Below are positions 39,919 to 48,622 of a DNA stretch of 64,000 nt, piece after piece. A program made the position numbers and the translations under genes. The DNA is taken from positions 49,450 to 113,449 of the forward strand of contig NZ_JAEUMN010000022.1 of the NCBI RefSeq assembly GCF_016793225.1, given 5' to 3'. This DNA is from Phenylobacterium sp. (GTDB lineage Bacteria; Pseudomonadota; Alphaproteobacteria; Caulobacterales; Caulobacteraceae). Every line of letters starts with the position of its first letter. Position 1 is the first letter of the stretch. Under the pieces are notes generated by a model. It ran no database searches and was not told the DNA's origin. It saw only the letters and a list, made by a program, of their open reading frames with translations.

Positions 39919-40403
39919 GCCGCCGCCTCATCGGGCTGATCCCGCACGGCCTGGCGCTCTTCATGGCCGCCGTGTTCCTGGACAGCCTGCGCTTCAAGTT
40001 CACCGACCACCCCAAGACCCAGGTGATCTTCGGTCGTCTCAACGGCTGGACGACGGACCTCGGCCTGCCGGGCCTGTTCGCCCAGACCGGACTGTTCAGC
40101 CAGTACGTCATCGGCTCGATCGAGCTGATCGCCTCGACGCTGCTCGTCGCCGGGCTCCTGCCCCGGTTCCGCCATCTCCAGGCGGCGGGCGCGCTCGCGG
40201 GCCTCCTCGTGATGGCCGGCGCCGTGAGCTTCCACCTGTTCACGCCGCTGGGGGTCGATCCCAACCGCGACGGCGGCGGGCTGTTCGTCGCCGCGTGCAT
40301 CAACCTGGGCGCTGCGGTGCTGCTGCTCGGCATCTTCCGGCGGGGCGAGTTCGGCGTCTTCCTCCGGCGCGTGGGAGCGGTGTTCGCGCCGACCCGGCCA
40401 TGA
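39915..40403 (+). CDS. DoxX-like membrane protein
   Basis: 162 residues with four hydrophobic helices (about 7-25, 72-90, 96-115, 128-148). The second helix follows LFSQYVIGSIELIAS and the sequence LRFKFTDHPKTQVIF resembles DoxX/DUF417-like small membrane proteins. Start and stop overlap the genes on both sides by 4 bases. In other bacteria DoxX proteins take part in redox stress complexes with thiol oxidoreductases; here the partner is the YHS protein. The exact subfamily is uncertain. Confidence 0.75.
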   Translation: MSRRLIGLIPHGLALFMAAVFLDSLRFKFTDHPKTQVIFGRLNGWTTDLGLPGLFAQTGLFSQYVIGSIELIASTLLVAGLLPRFRHLQAAGALAGLLVMAGAVSFHLFTPLGVDPNRDGGGLFVAACINLGAAVLLLGIFRRGEFGVFLRRVGAVFAPTRP

Positions 40404-41320
40404 GCGACGTCCTCTGGACATCCGACTTCACGCTCAGCGGCGGAGTCGTCCGGGTGAAGAAGACCGGGGCCATGATCCCGCTCGACCGCGCCCTCGCCTC
40501 GGAGGCGGCCACGTGGCTGGGCCTCTACCTCGCGGTGCGGGCCAAGGCGGCGGCCAACGCCCTCAAGGGCCCGGCGCCGAAGATCTGGTTCGCGCCCGAC
40601 CGGCCGCGCCCCTGGTACCTGATCTGGGCGGCGGCGGCCTGGGAGGGCATCGGCATCGCCCGCTCGCCGGAGGAGGCCGCGGCCAGCTTCTACTTCGACG
40701 ACTCCACGGTGGGTCGCGCACCGCCCCGCTGGCATTCGCGCGCCTTCAACTTCGGCTGCGCCGACGTGAGCAAGAGCCGCGTCGCCCAGGTGTTCGAGGA
40801 CGTCTTCGGCTATCCCCTGGCGCTCGACCCGGAGGCCGGCGTCGGCCCGGCGGTCGAGAAGGGCGAGCTGAACGGCGCGCATGACGGTCGCCTGGTGGAA
40901 CTGCCGTGCCGGCCCCGGCCCGGACGCACCTATCAGCGCCTGATCGACAACGTGCAGGACGGCCTGGCGGTGGACCTCCGCACGCCGTTCGTCGGCGGGC
41001 GGCCCGAGGTGGTGTTCATCAAGCGACGCCCGGTCGCGGACCGCTTCGCCAACCACAACGCCAGCGTCAGCCTGGCGCGGCCGCGGGACGTGTTCTCGCC
41101 GCTGGAGATCGCCCAGCTGTCGGCCTTCGCCCAGGCGATGCGCCTCGACTGGGGTGGCCTGGACGTCCTGCGCGATGGTCCGTCGGGCCGGCTCTACGTG
41201 GTCGACGTCAACAAGACCGACATGGGGCCGCCCATCGCCCTGCCCTTCCCCGACAAGATCGCCGCCGTGGCCCGCCTGGGCCGGGCGCTCCGACGCCTCA
41301 TCACGGAGCCTGCGCCATGA
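40400..41320 (+). CDS. ATP-grasp-like protein of unknown substrate
   Basis: 306 residues. I do not recognise a named family. The C-terminal part reads LDWGGLDVLRDG and YVVDVNKTDMGPP, the Asp-x-Asn metal motif of ATP-grasp ligases. AFNFGCADVSKSRVAQVFEDVFGYPLAL followed by VEKGELNGAHDGRLVELP resembles the nucleotide-lysine part of that fold (here given in two pieces: SKSRVAQVFEDVF and VEKGELNGAHDG). ATP-grasp enzymes join carboxylates to amines or thiols. Coupled by ATGA to both neighbours, so it belongs to the YHS-DoxX cassette. Confidence 0.65.
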   Translation: MSDVLWTSDFTLSGGVVRVKKTGAMIPLDRALASEAATWLGLYLAVRAKAAANALKGPAPKIWFAPDRPRPWYLIWAAAAWEGIGIARSPEEAAASFYFDDSTVGRAPPRWHSRAFNFGCADVSKSRVAQVFEDVFGYPLALDPEAGVGPAVEKGELNGAHDGRLVELPCRPRPGRTYQRLIDNVQDGLAVDLRTPFVGGRPEVVFIKRRPVADRFANHNASVSLARPRDVFSPLEIAQLSAFAQAMRLDWGGLDVLRDGPSGRLYVVDVNKTDMGPPIALPFPDKIAAVARLGRALRRLITEPAP

Positions 41321-42228
41321 TCCCCTTCGTTCGCGACATGTCGTTCGAGTACGGCCGCGCCGACCAGGTGAGCCCCCTGATCCGTCGGGTGGTGGCCGAG
41401 AACCCCGGCCCGTTCACCTATACCGGCACCGGCGCTCACATCGTTGGGCGGGGCGAGGTGGCGGTCATCGACCCCGGGCCCGACGATCCGGCCCAGGTGG
41501 CCGCCATCCTGGCGGCGACCCGGGGCGAGACGATCACCCGCATCTTCGTCACCCACAGTCACCTCGACCATTCGCCGGCCGCGCGCCCGCTGGCCGAGGC
41601 CACCGGCGCGGTCATCTACGCCGGCGGCGCGCCCTGTCGCCCGTCGCGCGGCGCCGAGCGCCTCGAGGCCGGGGACGACGTCGCGTTCCGGCCGGACGAG
41701 GCCCTCGCCGACGGCCAGGTCTTCCGCGGTCCCGGCTGGTCGATCGAGGCGGTGGCGACACCGGGGCACACCTCGAACCACTACGCCTACGCCCTGCTGG
41801 AGGAGAACGTGCTCTTCCCCGGCGATTGCGTGATGGGCTGGTCCACCAGCGTCGTGAGCCCGCCCGACGGGGACATGGGCCTCTACATGCGAAGCCTGGA
41901 GCGCATCCGCGCCCGGCGGTACGCGCGGCTGCTGCCCGCGCACGGCCCGCCGGTCGAGGCGACAGGCCCCTTCCTGGACGCCTACATCGCACATCGCCGC
42001 CAGCGCGAGACCCAGGTGCTGCTCGCCCTGGAGACGCATGGCGCAGCCACCGTCCGCCAGCTCGTCGAACGGCTCTACGCAGACCACGACCGGCGTCTGC
42101 ATCCCGCGGCCTGCCATTCGGTCCTGGCGCATCTGCTGGATCTGTTCCGGCGCGGGCTCGTCGACGCCGCCGGCCCGCCGGACATGGCCGCGCTTTGGCG
42201 GCCGAGCTTCATGCGCCACGCGGCCTGA
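41317..42228 (+). CDS. Metallo-beta-lactamase-fold hydrolase (LACTB2-like)
   Basis: 303 residues. Metal-binding THSHLDHSPAA, GHTSNHY, FPGDCVMGW and a final AHGPPVE. The C-terminal helical extension (LLALETHGAATVRQLVERLY) matches LACTB2-type winged-helix tails, which in relatives cut RNA or other phosphodiesters. Start overlaps the ATP-grasp-like gene by ATGA. The substrate of this cassette is unknown. The stop is followed after 76 bases by a dehydrogenase gene. Confidence 0.87.
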   Translation: MIPFVRDMSFEYGRADQVSPLIRRVVAENPGPFTYTGTGAHIVGRGEVAVIDPGPDDPAQVAAILAATRGETITRIFVTHSHLDHSPAARPLAEATGAVIYAGGAPCRPSRGAERLEAGDDVAFRPDEALADGQVFRGPGWSIEAVATPGHTSNHYAYALLEENVLFPGDCVMGWSTSVVSPPDGDMGLYMRSLERIRARRYARLLPAHGPPVEATGPFLDAYIAHRRQRETQVLLALETHGAATVRQLVERLYADHDRRLHPAACHSVLAHLLDLFRRGLVDAAGPPDMAALWRPSFMRHAA

Positions 42229-42304
42229 GGTCCATGCGCTTTCGGCATTTCCGCCGGACCCCGCCCATCCCGATCCTTCGCAACACATCGTCCGAGGACC
42301 GCTC

Positions 42305-43129
42305 ATGACCCTTACGGCCAGCGAGACCGCCGCCGCCCTCACCCGCCCGCTCACGGGCCGGGTGGCCATCGTCACCGGCTCCACCAGCGGCATCGGCCTG
42401 GGCATCGCCGAGAGCCTGGCCGAACAGGGCGCCGCGGTCGTGCTGAACGGCTTCGGCGACCCCGCCCAGATCGAGCAGACCCGCGAGACGCTGTCGGCCC
42501 TGTACGGGGTGGAGGCCGCCTATTCGCCGGCCGACCTGTCGATGCCGGAACAGATCGCCGAGATGATCGCCTTCGCGCACGACGCTCTCGGGCCCGTGGA
42601 CATCCTGGTCAACAACGCGGGGATCCAGCACGTCGCCCCGGTCGCCGAGTTTCCCACCGCCAAGTGGGACGCGATCCTGGCGGTGAACCTCTCGTCCGCC
42701 TTCCACGCCATCAAGGCGGTGCTTCCCTCGATGGTGGAGCGCGGCTTCGGCCGGATCGTCAACATCGCCTCGGCCCACGGCCTGGTCGCCTCGCCGTTCA
42801 AGTCGGCCTATGTGGCCGCCAAGCATGGGGTGGTGGGGCTGACCAAGACCGTCGCGCTCGAGACCGCGCGCGCCGGCGTGACCTGCAACGCGATCTGCCC
42901 GGGCTACGTCTGGACGCCGCTCGTGGAACGGCAGATCGCCGACCAGGCGCGCGCCCACGGCATGACGCACGAGCAGGTCGTCACCGACGTCCTCCTGACC
43001 GCCCAGCCCAACCGCAGGTTCGCCACCGTCGAGGAGATCGGAGCCCTGACGGCCTTCCTGTGCGGCCGGCACGGCGCGTCCGTCACCGGCGCGGCGCTCA
43101 CCGTCGACGGCGGCTGGACCGCGCACTGA
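42305..43129 (+). CDS. bdhA: 3-hydroxybutyrate dehydrogenase
   Basis: Short-chain dehydrogenase of 274 residues converting (R)-3-hydroxybutyrate to acetoacetate with NAD. Rossmann motif GSTSGIGLG; NNAGIQH; catalytic Ser-Tyr-Lys in IASAHG and YVAAKHG; C-terminal part CPGYVWTPLVERQI and DVLLTAQPNRRF, the signature of BdhA that distinguishes it from other SDRs. The ATG follows GAGGACCGCTC. It likely degrades storage polyhydroxybutyrate products. A type II NADH dehydrogenase gene begins 1 base after the stop and can reoxidise the NADH. Confidence 0.92.
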   Translation: MTLTASETAAALTRPLTGRVAIVTGSTSGIGLGIAESLAEQGAAVVLNGFGDPAQIEQTRETLSALYGVEAAYSPADLSMPEQIAEMIAFAHDALGPVDILVNNAGIQHVAPVAEFPTAKWDAILAVNLSSAFHAIKAVLPSMVERGFGRIVNIASAHGLVASPFKSAYVAAKHGVVGLTKTVALETARAGVTCNAICPGYVWTPLVERQIADQARAHGMTHEQVVTDVLLTAQPNRRFATVEEIGALTAFLCGRHGASVTGAALTVDGGWTAH

Positions 43130-43130
43130 C

Positions 43131-44438
43131 ATGTCCACGCCGCGCCAGAGGGTCGTGATCGTGGGCGCCGGGTTCGGCGGCCTGACCGCCGCCGCGAAGC
43201 TCGCCCGCACGGATGCGGACGTCACCCTGATCGACCGCCGCAACCATCACCTCTTCCAGCCCCTGCTCTACCAGGTGGCCACCGCCGGGCTCGCGCCCAC
43301 CCAGATCGCGAGCCCGGTGCGGATGATCCTGCGCCGGCAGCCGAACGTGCATATCGAGCTGGACGAAGTGACCGGCGTCGACCTGGCCGGGCGCCAGCTG
43401 CGCCTCGGGGACCGCACGATCCCGTACGACCAGCTGATCGTCGCCACCGGCGCCACCCACGCCTATTTCGGCCGCGACGGCTGGGCCGAGCATGCGCCGG
43501 GGCTCAAGTCGCTGGAGGACGCGCTGGCGCTGCGATCCAGGGTGCTTCTGGCCCTGGAGTCCGCCGAGCTCGACATGGATCCCGCCGCGCGGGAGCGCCT
43601 GCTCACCTTCGTGGTGGTGGGCGGCGGCCCCACGGGCGTCGAACTCGCCGGCGCGATCGCCGAGCTCACCCGGCGCGCGCTGGCCTGCGACTTCCGCCGC
43701 ATCCGGGGTCAGCGGGCGCGGATCTTGCTGATCGATTCCGGTCCTCGCGTGCTCTCGACGTTCTGCCCCTCGCTTTCCGCCTATGCCAAGGGAGCGCTCG
43801 AGAAGCTCGGCGTGGAGCTGATGCAGGGACGCCCGGTCGGTCACGTGGAGGCCCAGGCGGTCACCGTCGGCGATACCCGTATCGAGGCTGCGACCATCGT
43901 CTGGGCCGCCGGAGTCCAGGCCTCGCCGGCCGGGCGCTGGCTCGCCGCCGAGACCGATCGCGCCGGCCGTGTGATCGTGGACGCCGACCTGTCCCTCCCC
44001 CGCCATCCGGACGTCTTCGTCATCGGCGACGTCGCGAGGATGCCGGACGGCCGGGGCGGCGTCGCACCCGGCGTCGCGCCGGCGGCCAAGCAGGCCGGCG
44101 CCTACGTCGCGAAGCTGATCGACGCCCGCGCTCACGGCCGCGCCTCGCCGGGGCCGTTCCGCTACGCCAACTACGGCAGCCTCGCGACCATCGGGCGGAA
44201 GGCCGCCGTGGCCGACCTGGGGCCCGTCAAGCTCAGGGGCTTCCTCGCCTGGATCTTCTGGTGCGCCGCCCACGTCTGGTTCCTGATCGGCTTCAGAAAC
44301 CGGGTCCAGGTCGTGCTGGACTGGCTGTGGTCGTACCTGACGTTCGAGCGCGGCGCGCGGCTGGTCTTCGAGGCCGTGACGCGCAGCCGTGAAATCCGTG
44401 TAGTCTCTCCGCCCGTGGAGGTGCGTACCGCCTCGTGA
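43131..44438 (+). CDS. ndh: Type II NADH:quinone oxidoreductase (NDH-2)
   Basis: Flavoprotein of 435 residues that passes electrons from NADH to quinone without pumping protons. FAD motif VGAGFGGLTAA, HHLFQPLLYQVA (quinone-site signature), NAD motif VVGGGPTGVELAG, and VFVIGDVAR. The hydrophobic C-terminal tail (FLAWIFWCAAHVWFLIGF) is the membrane anchor. Its start lies 1 base after bdhA, so oxidation of hydroxybutyrate and of NADH are probably co-expressed. A ROS-prone NDH-2 near a glutathione peroxidase elsewhere in the window is coincidental. Confidence 0.93.
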   Translation: MSTPRQRVVIVGAGFGGLTAAAKLARTDADVTLIDRRNHHLFQPLLYQVATAGLAPTQIASPVRMILRRQPNVHIELDEVTGVDLAGRQLRLGDRTIPYDQLIVATGATHAYFGRDGWAEHAPGLKSLEDALALRSRVLLALESAELDMDPAARERLLTFVVVGGGPTGVELAGAIAELTRRALACDFRRIRGQRARILLIDSGPRVLSTFCPSLSAYAKGALEKLGVELMQGRPVGHVEAQAVTVGDTRIEAATIVWAAGVQASPAGRWLAAETDRAGRVIVDADLSLPRHPDVFVIGDVARMPDGRGGVAPGVAPAAKQAGAYVAKLIDARAHGRASPGPFRYANYGSLATIGRKAAVADLGPVKLRGFLAWIFWCAAHVWFLIGFRNRVQVVLDWLWSYLTFERGARLVFEAVTRSREIRVVSPPVEVRTAS

Positions 44439-44469
44439 TGGGCGTTCCTGGCCATCGGGGGATCCCGCC

Positions 44470-45411
44470 ATGGAAATGCAGCAGGTCCGCTACTTCCTCG
44501 CGCTCGCGAGGACGTTGAACTTCACCCGCGCGGCCGAGCAGGCGAATGTCTCGCAGCCGGCGCTGACACGCGCCATCCAGCAGCTCGAGCACGAGCTGGG
44601 CGGGCCCCTGTTCCACCGCGAGCGGGCCAACACCCACCTCTCCGAGCTGGGGCGGATGATGCTGCCCTACCTGGAGCAGATCCAGGCCCAGACCGAGGCC
44701 GCCAAGCAGCAGGCGCGCGCGGCGAAGAAGCTCGAGAACGTCGCCCTGAAGATCGGCGTCATGTGCACCATCGGCCCCGCGCTGATCGCCGACCTGATCG
44801 TCAAGTTCCGCATGGCGCACCCGAACGTCGAGCTCGAAGTGACCGAGGAAGGCTCCACCGAGCTGATGGAGATGCTCTCCAAGGGCGATCTCCACCTGGC
44901 GCTCTTTGGCCTGCCCGAGGGCCCGGACGTGCGGTTCCACGGCCTGCCGCTCTTCCAGGAGAGGTTCGTGCTCGCGATTCCGCCGGACCACCCGCTGGCG
45001 GCGAAGAACGTCATCAGCTGCCGGGACACGCACGAGCAGCCCTATGTGAGCCGCGCCAACTGCGAGATCTTCGACGTCGCGCGCCGACAGCTGCGCGAGG
45101 CCGGCGTCCGCTGGAACAAGGTGTTCTCGTCCGAGCGCGACGACTGGGTGCAGGGGATGATCAAGGCCGGCCTCGGGATCGGCTTCTTCCCGGAGCTCTC
45201 GGTCACCGATCCCGGGCTGGTGACGCGCCGCCTGATCGACCCGGAGTTCGTGCGCACCATCATGCTGGTGACGGTGCGCGGCCGGCCGCACTCCCCAGCC
45301 GTCGGCGCCTTCGTGCAGGCGGCGCGGGCCTTCAAGTGGCCGACGGGGACCCTGGATCCCGTGCCTGCGCCTGCGGAAGACGCGGGTGACGAACTCCCCG
45401 TCGCCGGCTGA
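44470..45411 (+). CDS. LysR-family transcriptional regulator
   Basis: 313 residues. N-terminal winged HTH (RYFLALARTLNFTRAAEQANVSQPALTRAIQQLE, with VSQPALTRAI at the recognition helix, written here as the short core) and a type 2 periplasmic-binding-like effector domain about 90-295. It follows ndh in the same direction and converges on an MFS exporter, so no divergent target shows the usual LysR pattern. A possible target is the bdhA-ndh unit upstream. The C-terminus is short and Pro-rich. Confidence 0.9.
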   Translation: MEMQQVRYFLALARTLNFTRAAEQANVSQPALTRAIQQLEHELGGPLFHRERANTHLSELGRMMLPYLEQIQAQTEAAKQQARAAKKLENVALKIGVMCTIGPALIADLIVKFRMAHPNVELEVTEEGSTELMEMLSKGDLHLALFGLPEGPDVRFHGLPLFQERFVLAIPPDHPLAAKNVISCRDTHEQPYVSRANCEIFDVARRQLREAGVRWNKVFSSERDDWVQGMIKAGLGIGFFPELSVTDPGLVTRRLIDPEFVRTIMLVTVRGRPHSPAVGAFVQAARAFKWPTGTLDPVPAPAEDAGDELPVAG

Positions 45412-45423
45412 CGGCGGCGGGGG

Positions 45424-46617
45424 CTACCCAGCCGCCGCCCCGACCGTCCCGGTCCCCGCCGTGGCGGGCTGCAGCGTCGCCGCCAGGGCGGCCGCAGCGA
45501 CCAGGGCCACGGCGACCAGCCCGACCGCGCTGGGCCAGCCGGCCGAAGCGAACACCCGCCCCACGATCCAGGCGCCCGCGAGGCCGCCCAGATAGTAGCT
45601 GGCCAGGTAGATCCCGCTCGCTGCGGCGCGGTCGGTCCTTGCGGCGCGGCCGACGAAGCCCGTGGCCACGGCCTGGGCGAAGAAGGTCCCGGCCCCGACC
45701 AGCGTCAGGCCGGCGATGACCGGCGCGATCGCGCCTGCGAGCAACAGGGGCAGCCCGGCGACCGCGACGCCCAGCGACGCGAAGAACGTCGGGCGCGGCC
45801 CGAAGCGGCTAGCCACGGCCCCGGCCAAAGGCGTCGTGACCATGGCCGGCAGGAAGACGAGGTAGACCACGCCCAGAGCCATCGGACTCAGGCTTAGCGG
45901 CGGCGCCGCGAGCACGAAGTTCACGTAGGTGAAGACGCCCAGGAAGGCGAAAAGCACGCAGAAGCCGATGCCGAAGCTCGCCGCGAGGCAGCGGTTTGCG
46001 AAATGCGCCGCGAGGCGGGCCGCGATCCGGGCGCGCGGTTCGCCCGCCTGGACCGCCATCCCGGGCGTCCGACTGAGCGTGAGGAACACCAGGGCCGCGC
46101 CGGCCAGGTTGAGAAGGGCGAAGGCGTAGAAGTTCACGGCGACGCCGGCGGTCGCCGCCAGGGCCGACGACGTGAGCCGGCCGACGAGGTTCGAGGCCAC
46201 GTTCCCGGTGATGTAGGCCGCCAACGCGCCGGCGGTCGTCTCGCCCGCGCCTTGTTCGGAGAGGTAGGCCATGGTCAGGGTGAAGGCGGCCGACATGAAC
46301 ACGCCCTGGACGATCCGCAGGGCGGTGAAGGTCGCGAGGTCGGGAGCGTAGGCCAGCAGCGCCGTCGGGATGGCGAGGAGCGCGAGGCTGATCCAGATCC
46401 CGCCCCGGCGGGGCAGCCGATGCGAGAACAGCGCGACCGCCAGGCCCGCGGCCGCCATGCCGGCGGTCGAGGCGTTGACGGCGACGCCCATGGCGGCGGG
46501 CGAGACGCCGTAGGTCTGCGCCAGGGTGGGCAGGATGGCCTGGGCCGCGAAGAGGTCGACCAGGGTCAGGAAGCCGATCAGGCCGACGACGAGCCGGCGG
46601 GCGAGGTCACGGGTCAT
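45424..46617 (-). CDS. MFS exporter (YnfM/Bcr-like)
   Basis: 397 residues with 12 predicted helices. The N-terminal FLTLVDLFAAQAILP, ASTAGMAAAGLAVALFSHRLPRRGG loop and RIVQGVFMSAAF resemble the YnfM-type drug-exporter group. The start at 46617 has GGAG six bases upstream; an open frame continuing into the cupin antisense is rejected. It converges on the LysR gene with 12 bases between stops. It lies downstream of the cupin gene on the same strand, separated by a hairpin. Confidence 0.88.
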   Translation of the reverse strand: MTRDLARRLVVGLIGFLTLVDLFAAQAILPTLAQTYGVSPAAMGVAVNASTAGMAAAGLAVALFSHRLPRRGGIWISLALLAIPTALLAYAPDLATFTALRIVQGVFMSAAFTLTMAYLSEQGAGETTAGALAAYITGNVASNLVGRLTSSALAATAGVAVNFYAFALLNLAGAALVFLTLSRTPGMAVQAGEPRARIAARLAAHFANRCLAASFGIGFCVLFAFLGVFTYVNFVLAAPPLSLSPMALGVVYLVFLPAMVTTPLAGAVASRFGPRPTFFASLGVAVAGLPLLLAGAIAPVIAGLTLVGAGTFFAQAVATGFVGRAARTDRAAASGIYLASYYLGGLAGAWIVGRVFASAGWPSAVGLVAVALVAAAALAATLQPATAGTGTVGAAAG

Positions 46618-46639
46618 GGGGTGCTCCGGAAATGGCAAA

Positions 46640-46672
46640 GGCAGCCGGCGGCTCGTGGAGCCGCCGGCTGCC
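46640..46672 (-). terminator. Stem-loop between the cupin and MFS genes
   Basis: Perfect 15-base stem with a 3-base loop (GTG), arms 46640-46654 and 46658-46672. It follows the cupin gene on the minus strand, 23 bases before the MFS start. The bases after it (CTTTGCCATTT) are moderately T-rich. Likely terminator or attenuator; very GC-rich, so strong. Confidence 0.6.
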
Positions 46673-46760
46673 CGTTCGCCGAGGCCGGCTGGGACTGGGG
46701 GGATAACCGGCTCGGGGGCCGCGGCGCGCCGGGCGGGGGTGGCGAGCGCCGCGGGGTTGC

Positions 46761-47234
46761 TCACATGTGGTCGCCGGCGGCGGCGGGCTCGGCGTCGTTC
46801 TTGATGTCGGCGGCGATCAGGACGGCGGGGACCTTGCCGTTGTTCTTCCACCAGTGGCTGACGCCCTTCACCTCGCGGGCCACGTCGCCGGGCTTGTGGT
46901 CGATGCCGACGGCGCAGGTGGAGCTGTACTCCGTGATCTCGCCCGCGACGGTCATGATCAGGGCCGGGCGGTCGGTGTGGCTGTGCCAGGGGACGACGCC
47001 GCCGGGCAGCACCACGAGTCGGCGCAGACGCAGGCGACGGTTGTCCAGGCCGCCGATCTGGTCGCCGAGGGCGACGAACGCCAGCTCGGTGTCGGTGACC
47101 TTGGCGGGCATGGTCTCGCCCGCGGTCCGGGCGTCGGCCCGCATCTGGTCGGCGGGGCAGGTTCCGGCCGATGCGCCCGTCGCGAACGCGAGGCTCGCCG
47201 CAGCCGCGGCCGTAAGGAGAAGCGTGGTCTTCAT
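46761..47234 (-). CDS. Exported cupin-domain protein
   Basis: 157 residues. Signal peptide about 1-23 (TLLLTAAAAASLAFATGASA). The cupin core contains LPGGVVPWHSHTDRPALIMTVAGEI (two His of motif 1 in WHSH) and VSHWWKNNG (motif 2 His). The usual Glu of motif 1 is replaced by Pro/Ala, so metal binding may differ. Two Cys (in GTCPADQ and YSSTCAVG) could form a disulfide. The substrate is unknown. Divergent from the patatin gene across 221 bases with nothing recognisable except a LexA-like half match. Confidence 0.78.
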   Translation of the reverse strand: MKTTLLLTAAAAASLAFATGASAGTCPADQMRADARTAGETMPAKVTDTELAFVALGDQIGGLDNRRLRLRRLVVLPGGVVPWHSHTDRPALIMTVAGEITEYSSTCAVGIDHKPGDVAREVKGVSHWWKNNGKVPAVLIAADIKNDAEPAAAGDHM

Positions 47235-47455
47235 GGGTCCGTTCTCTAGGTGTTTTCCGATGTTCAGACCCTAGAGGGGAGGCTTTCACCCATGAATTCG
47301 CTTTAGGTTATGGTCACCATGCGCCGTGTCGTGTGCCGCGAATACTTCAGACTCTATCGCGTGCGCGCGTAATCACCGCGCCGATGCACGGAGCGCATCG
47401 CGCGGTTAGCCAACGGTCATTTCCGCTGGGGGTCGGCGGCTGAGACAACCGCGGC

Positions 47456-48622
47456 ATGAACACCGCAGCCGACACCAAATCCACGAGCCGGTCGCCGATC
47501 GACAAGGCGAAGCTGGGTCAGATCGTCTTGGTCTTCCAGGGCGGCGGCGCGCTCGGCGCCTACCAGGCCGGCGTCTACCAGGCCCTGCAGGAAGCCGGCG
47601 TCGAGCCCGACTGGGTCATCGGCACCTCCATCGGCGCCATCAACGCGGCCCTGATCGCCGGCAACGCCCCGGGCGACCGCCTGGGCCGGCTGCTCGAGTT
47701 CTGGTCCCGCGTCACGCATTCGCGGGCGGTCCAGTTCGCCGGCATGATCCCGGGCCTCGGCGCGCTTGCCGCGAACGCCATGACCGTGAGCCGCGGCCTC
47801 GAGGCCTTCTTCCGGCCCAACCCCTGGGCCTTCCTCGGCATGCAGACGCCGCTGGGCTCGGAGCTCGCCGGCTACTACTCGACCGGCCCGCTCGAGAAGA
47901 CCCTCGCCGATCTCATCGACCCCGATCTCCTGAATGCAGGGCGGCCCAGGCTCACCGTGGGCGCCGCCAACGTCCAGACCGGCCAGATGCGCTACTTCGA
48001 CAGCCGGGACGACGTTCTGACCGTGCGCCACGTCATGGCCTCGGGCGCCCTGCCCCCCGCCTTCCCCGCGGTCCGCCTCGACGGCGAGCTCTACTGGGAC
48101 GGGGGCATCCTTTCGAACACGCCGGTGGAGGCGGTCTTCGACGACCGGCCCCGGCGCTCGGGCGTGGTCTTCGCCGTCCACATGTGGGCGCCGAACGGCC
48201 CCGAGCCCGACAGCATCTGGAGCGTGCTGTCGCGGCAGAAGGACCTGCAGTACTCGAGCCGGGCGATCACCCACATCGCCCGCCAGAAGCAGATCCACAA
48301 GCTCCGCCACATCATCTCGGAGCTGGCCGACCGCCTGCCGCCCGACGTGCGCCAGACCCCGGAGGTGGCGGAGCTCGCCGCCTACGGCTGCGCCACCCAG
48401 ATGCACGTGATCCGCCTGCTGGCCCCGCCGCTGGCGGGCGAGGACCACGCCAAGGACATCGACTTTTCGCCGCTCGGCATCCGCACGCGCTGGGAGGCGG
48501 GCTACGCCCACACCCGGCGCGTGCTCGAGCAATCCCCCTGGACCCAGGCCGTCGACCCCACGGAGGGCGTCATCCTCCACGAGGCCGAGGCCGGACGCAT
48601 GACCGAAGGAACTCCCGCATGA
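47456..48622 (+). CDS. Patatin-like phospholipase with DUF3734 tail
   Basis: 388 residues. Oxyanion loop FQGGGALGAYQAGV, catalytic serine in GTSIGAINAALIAG, catalytic Asp in WDGGILSNTPVE. C-terminal about 130 residues match the DUF3734 extension found in alphaproteobacterial patatins that are often near bdhA, suggesting a role in polyhydroxybutyrate granule or lipid turnover. It is cytosolic with no signal peptide. Its stop overlaps the next start by 4 bases (ATGA). Confidence 0.9.
   Translation: MNTAADTKSTSRSPIDKAKLGQIVLVFQGGGALGAYQAGVYQALQEAGVEPDWVIGTSIGAINAALIAGNAPGDRLGRLLEFWSRVTHSRAVQFAGMIPGLGALAANAMTVSRGLEAFFRPNPWAFLGMQTPLGSELAGYYSTGPLEKTLADLIDPDLLNAGRPRLTVGAANVQTGQMRYFDSRDDVLTVRHVMASGALPPAFPAVRLDGELYWDGGILSNTPVEAVFDDRPRRSGVVFAVHMWAPNGPEPDSIWSVLSRQKDLQYSSRAITHIARQKQIHKLRHIISELADRLPPDVRQTPEVAELAAYGCATQMHVIRLLAPPLAGEDHAKDIDFSPLGIRTRWEAGYAHTRRVLEQSPWTQAVDPTEGVILHEAEAGRMTEGTPA

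Noticed and set aside
47241-47255. LexA-like site GTTC-N7-GTTT upstream of the cupin gene
   Set aside because: One mismatch to the alphaproteobacterial GTTC-N7-GTTC and no link to SOS genes; chance is likely.
47319-47372. 17-codon open frame in the cupin-patatin gap
   Set aside because: Too short, no good ribosome site, no sign of selection visible.
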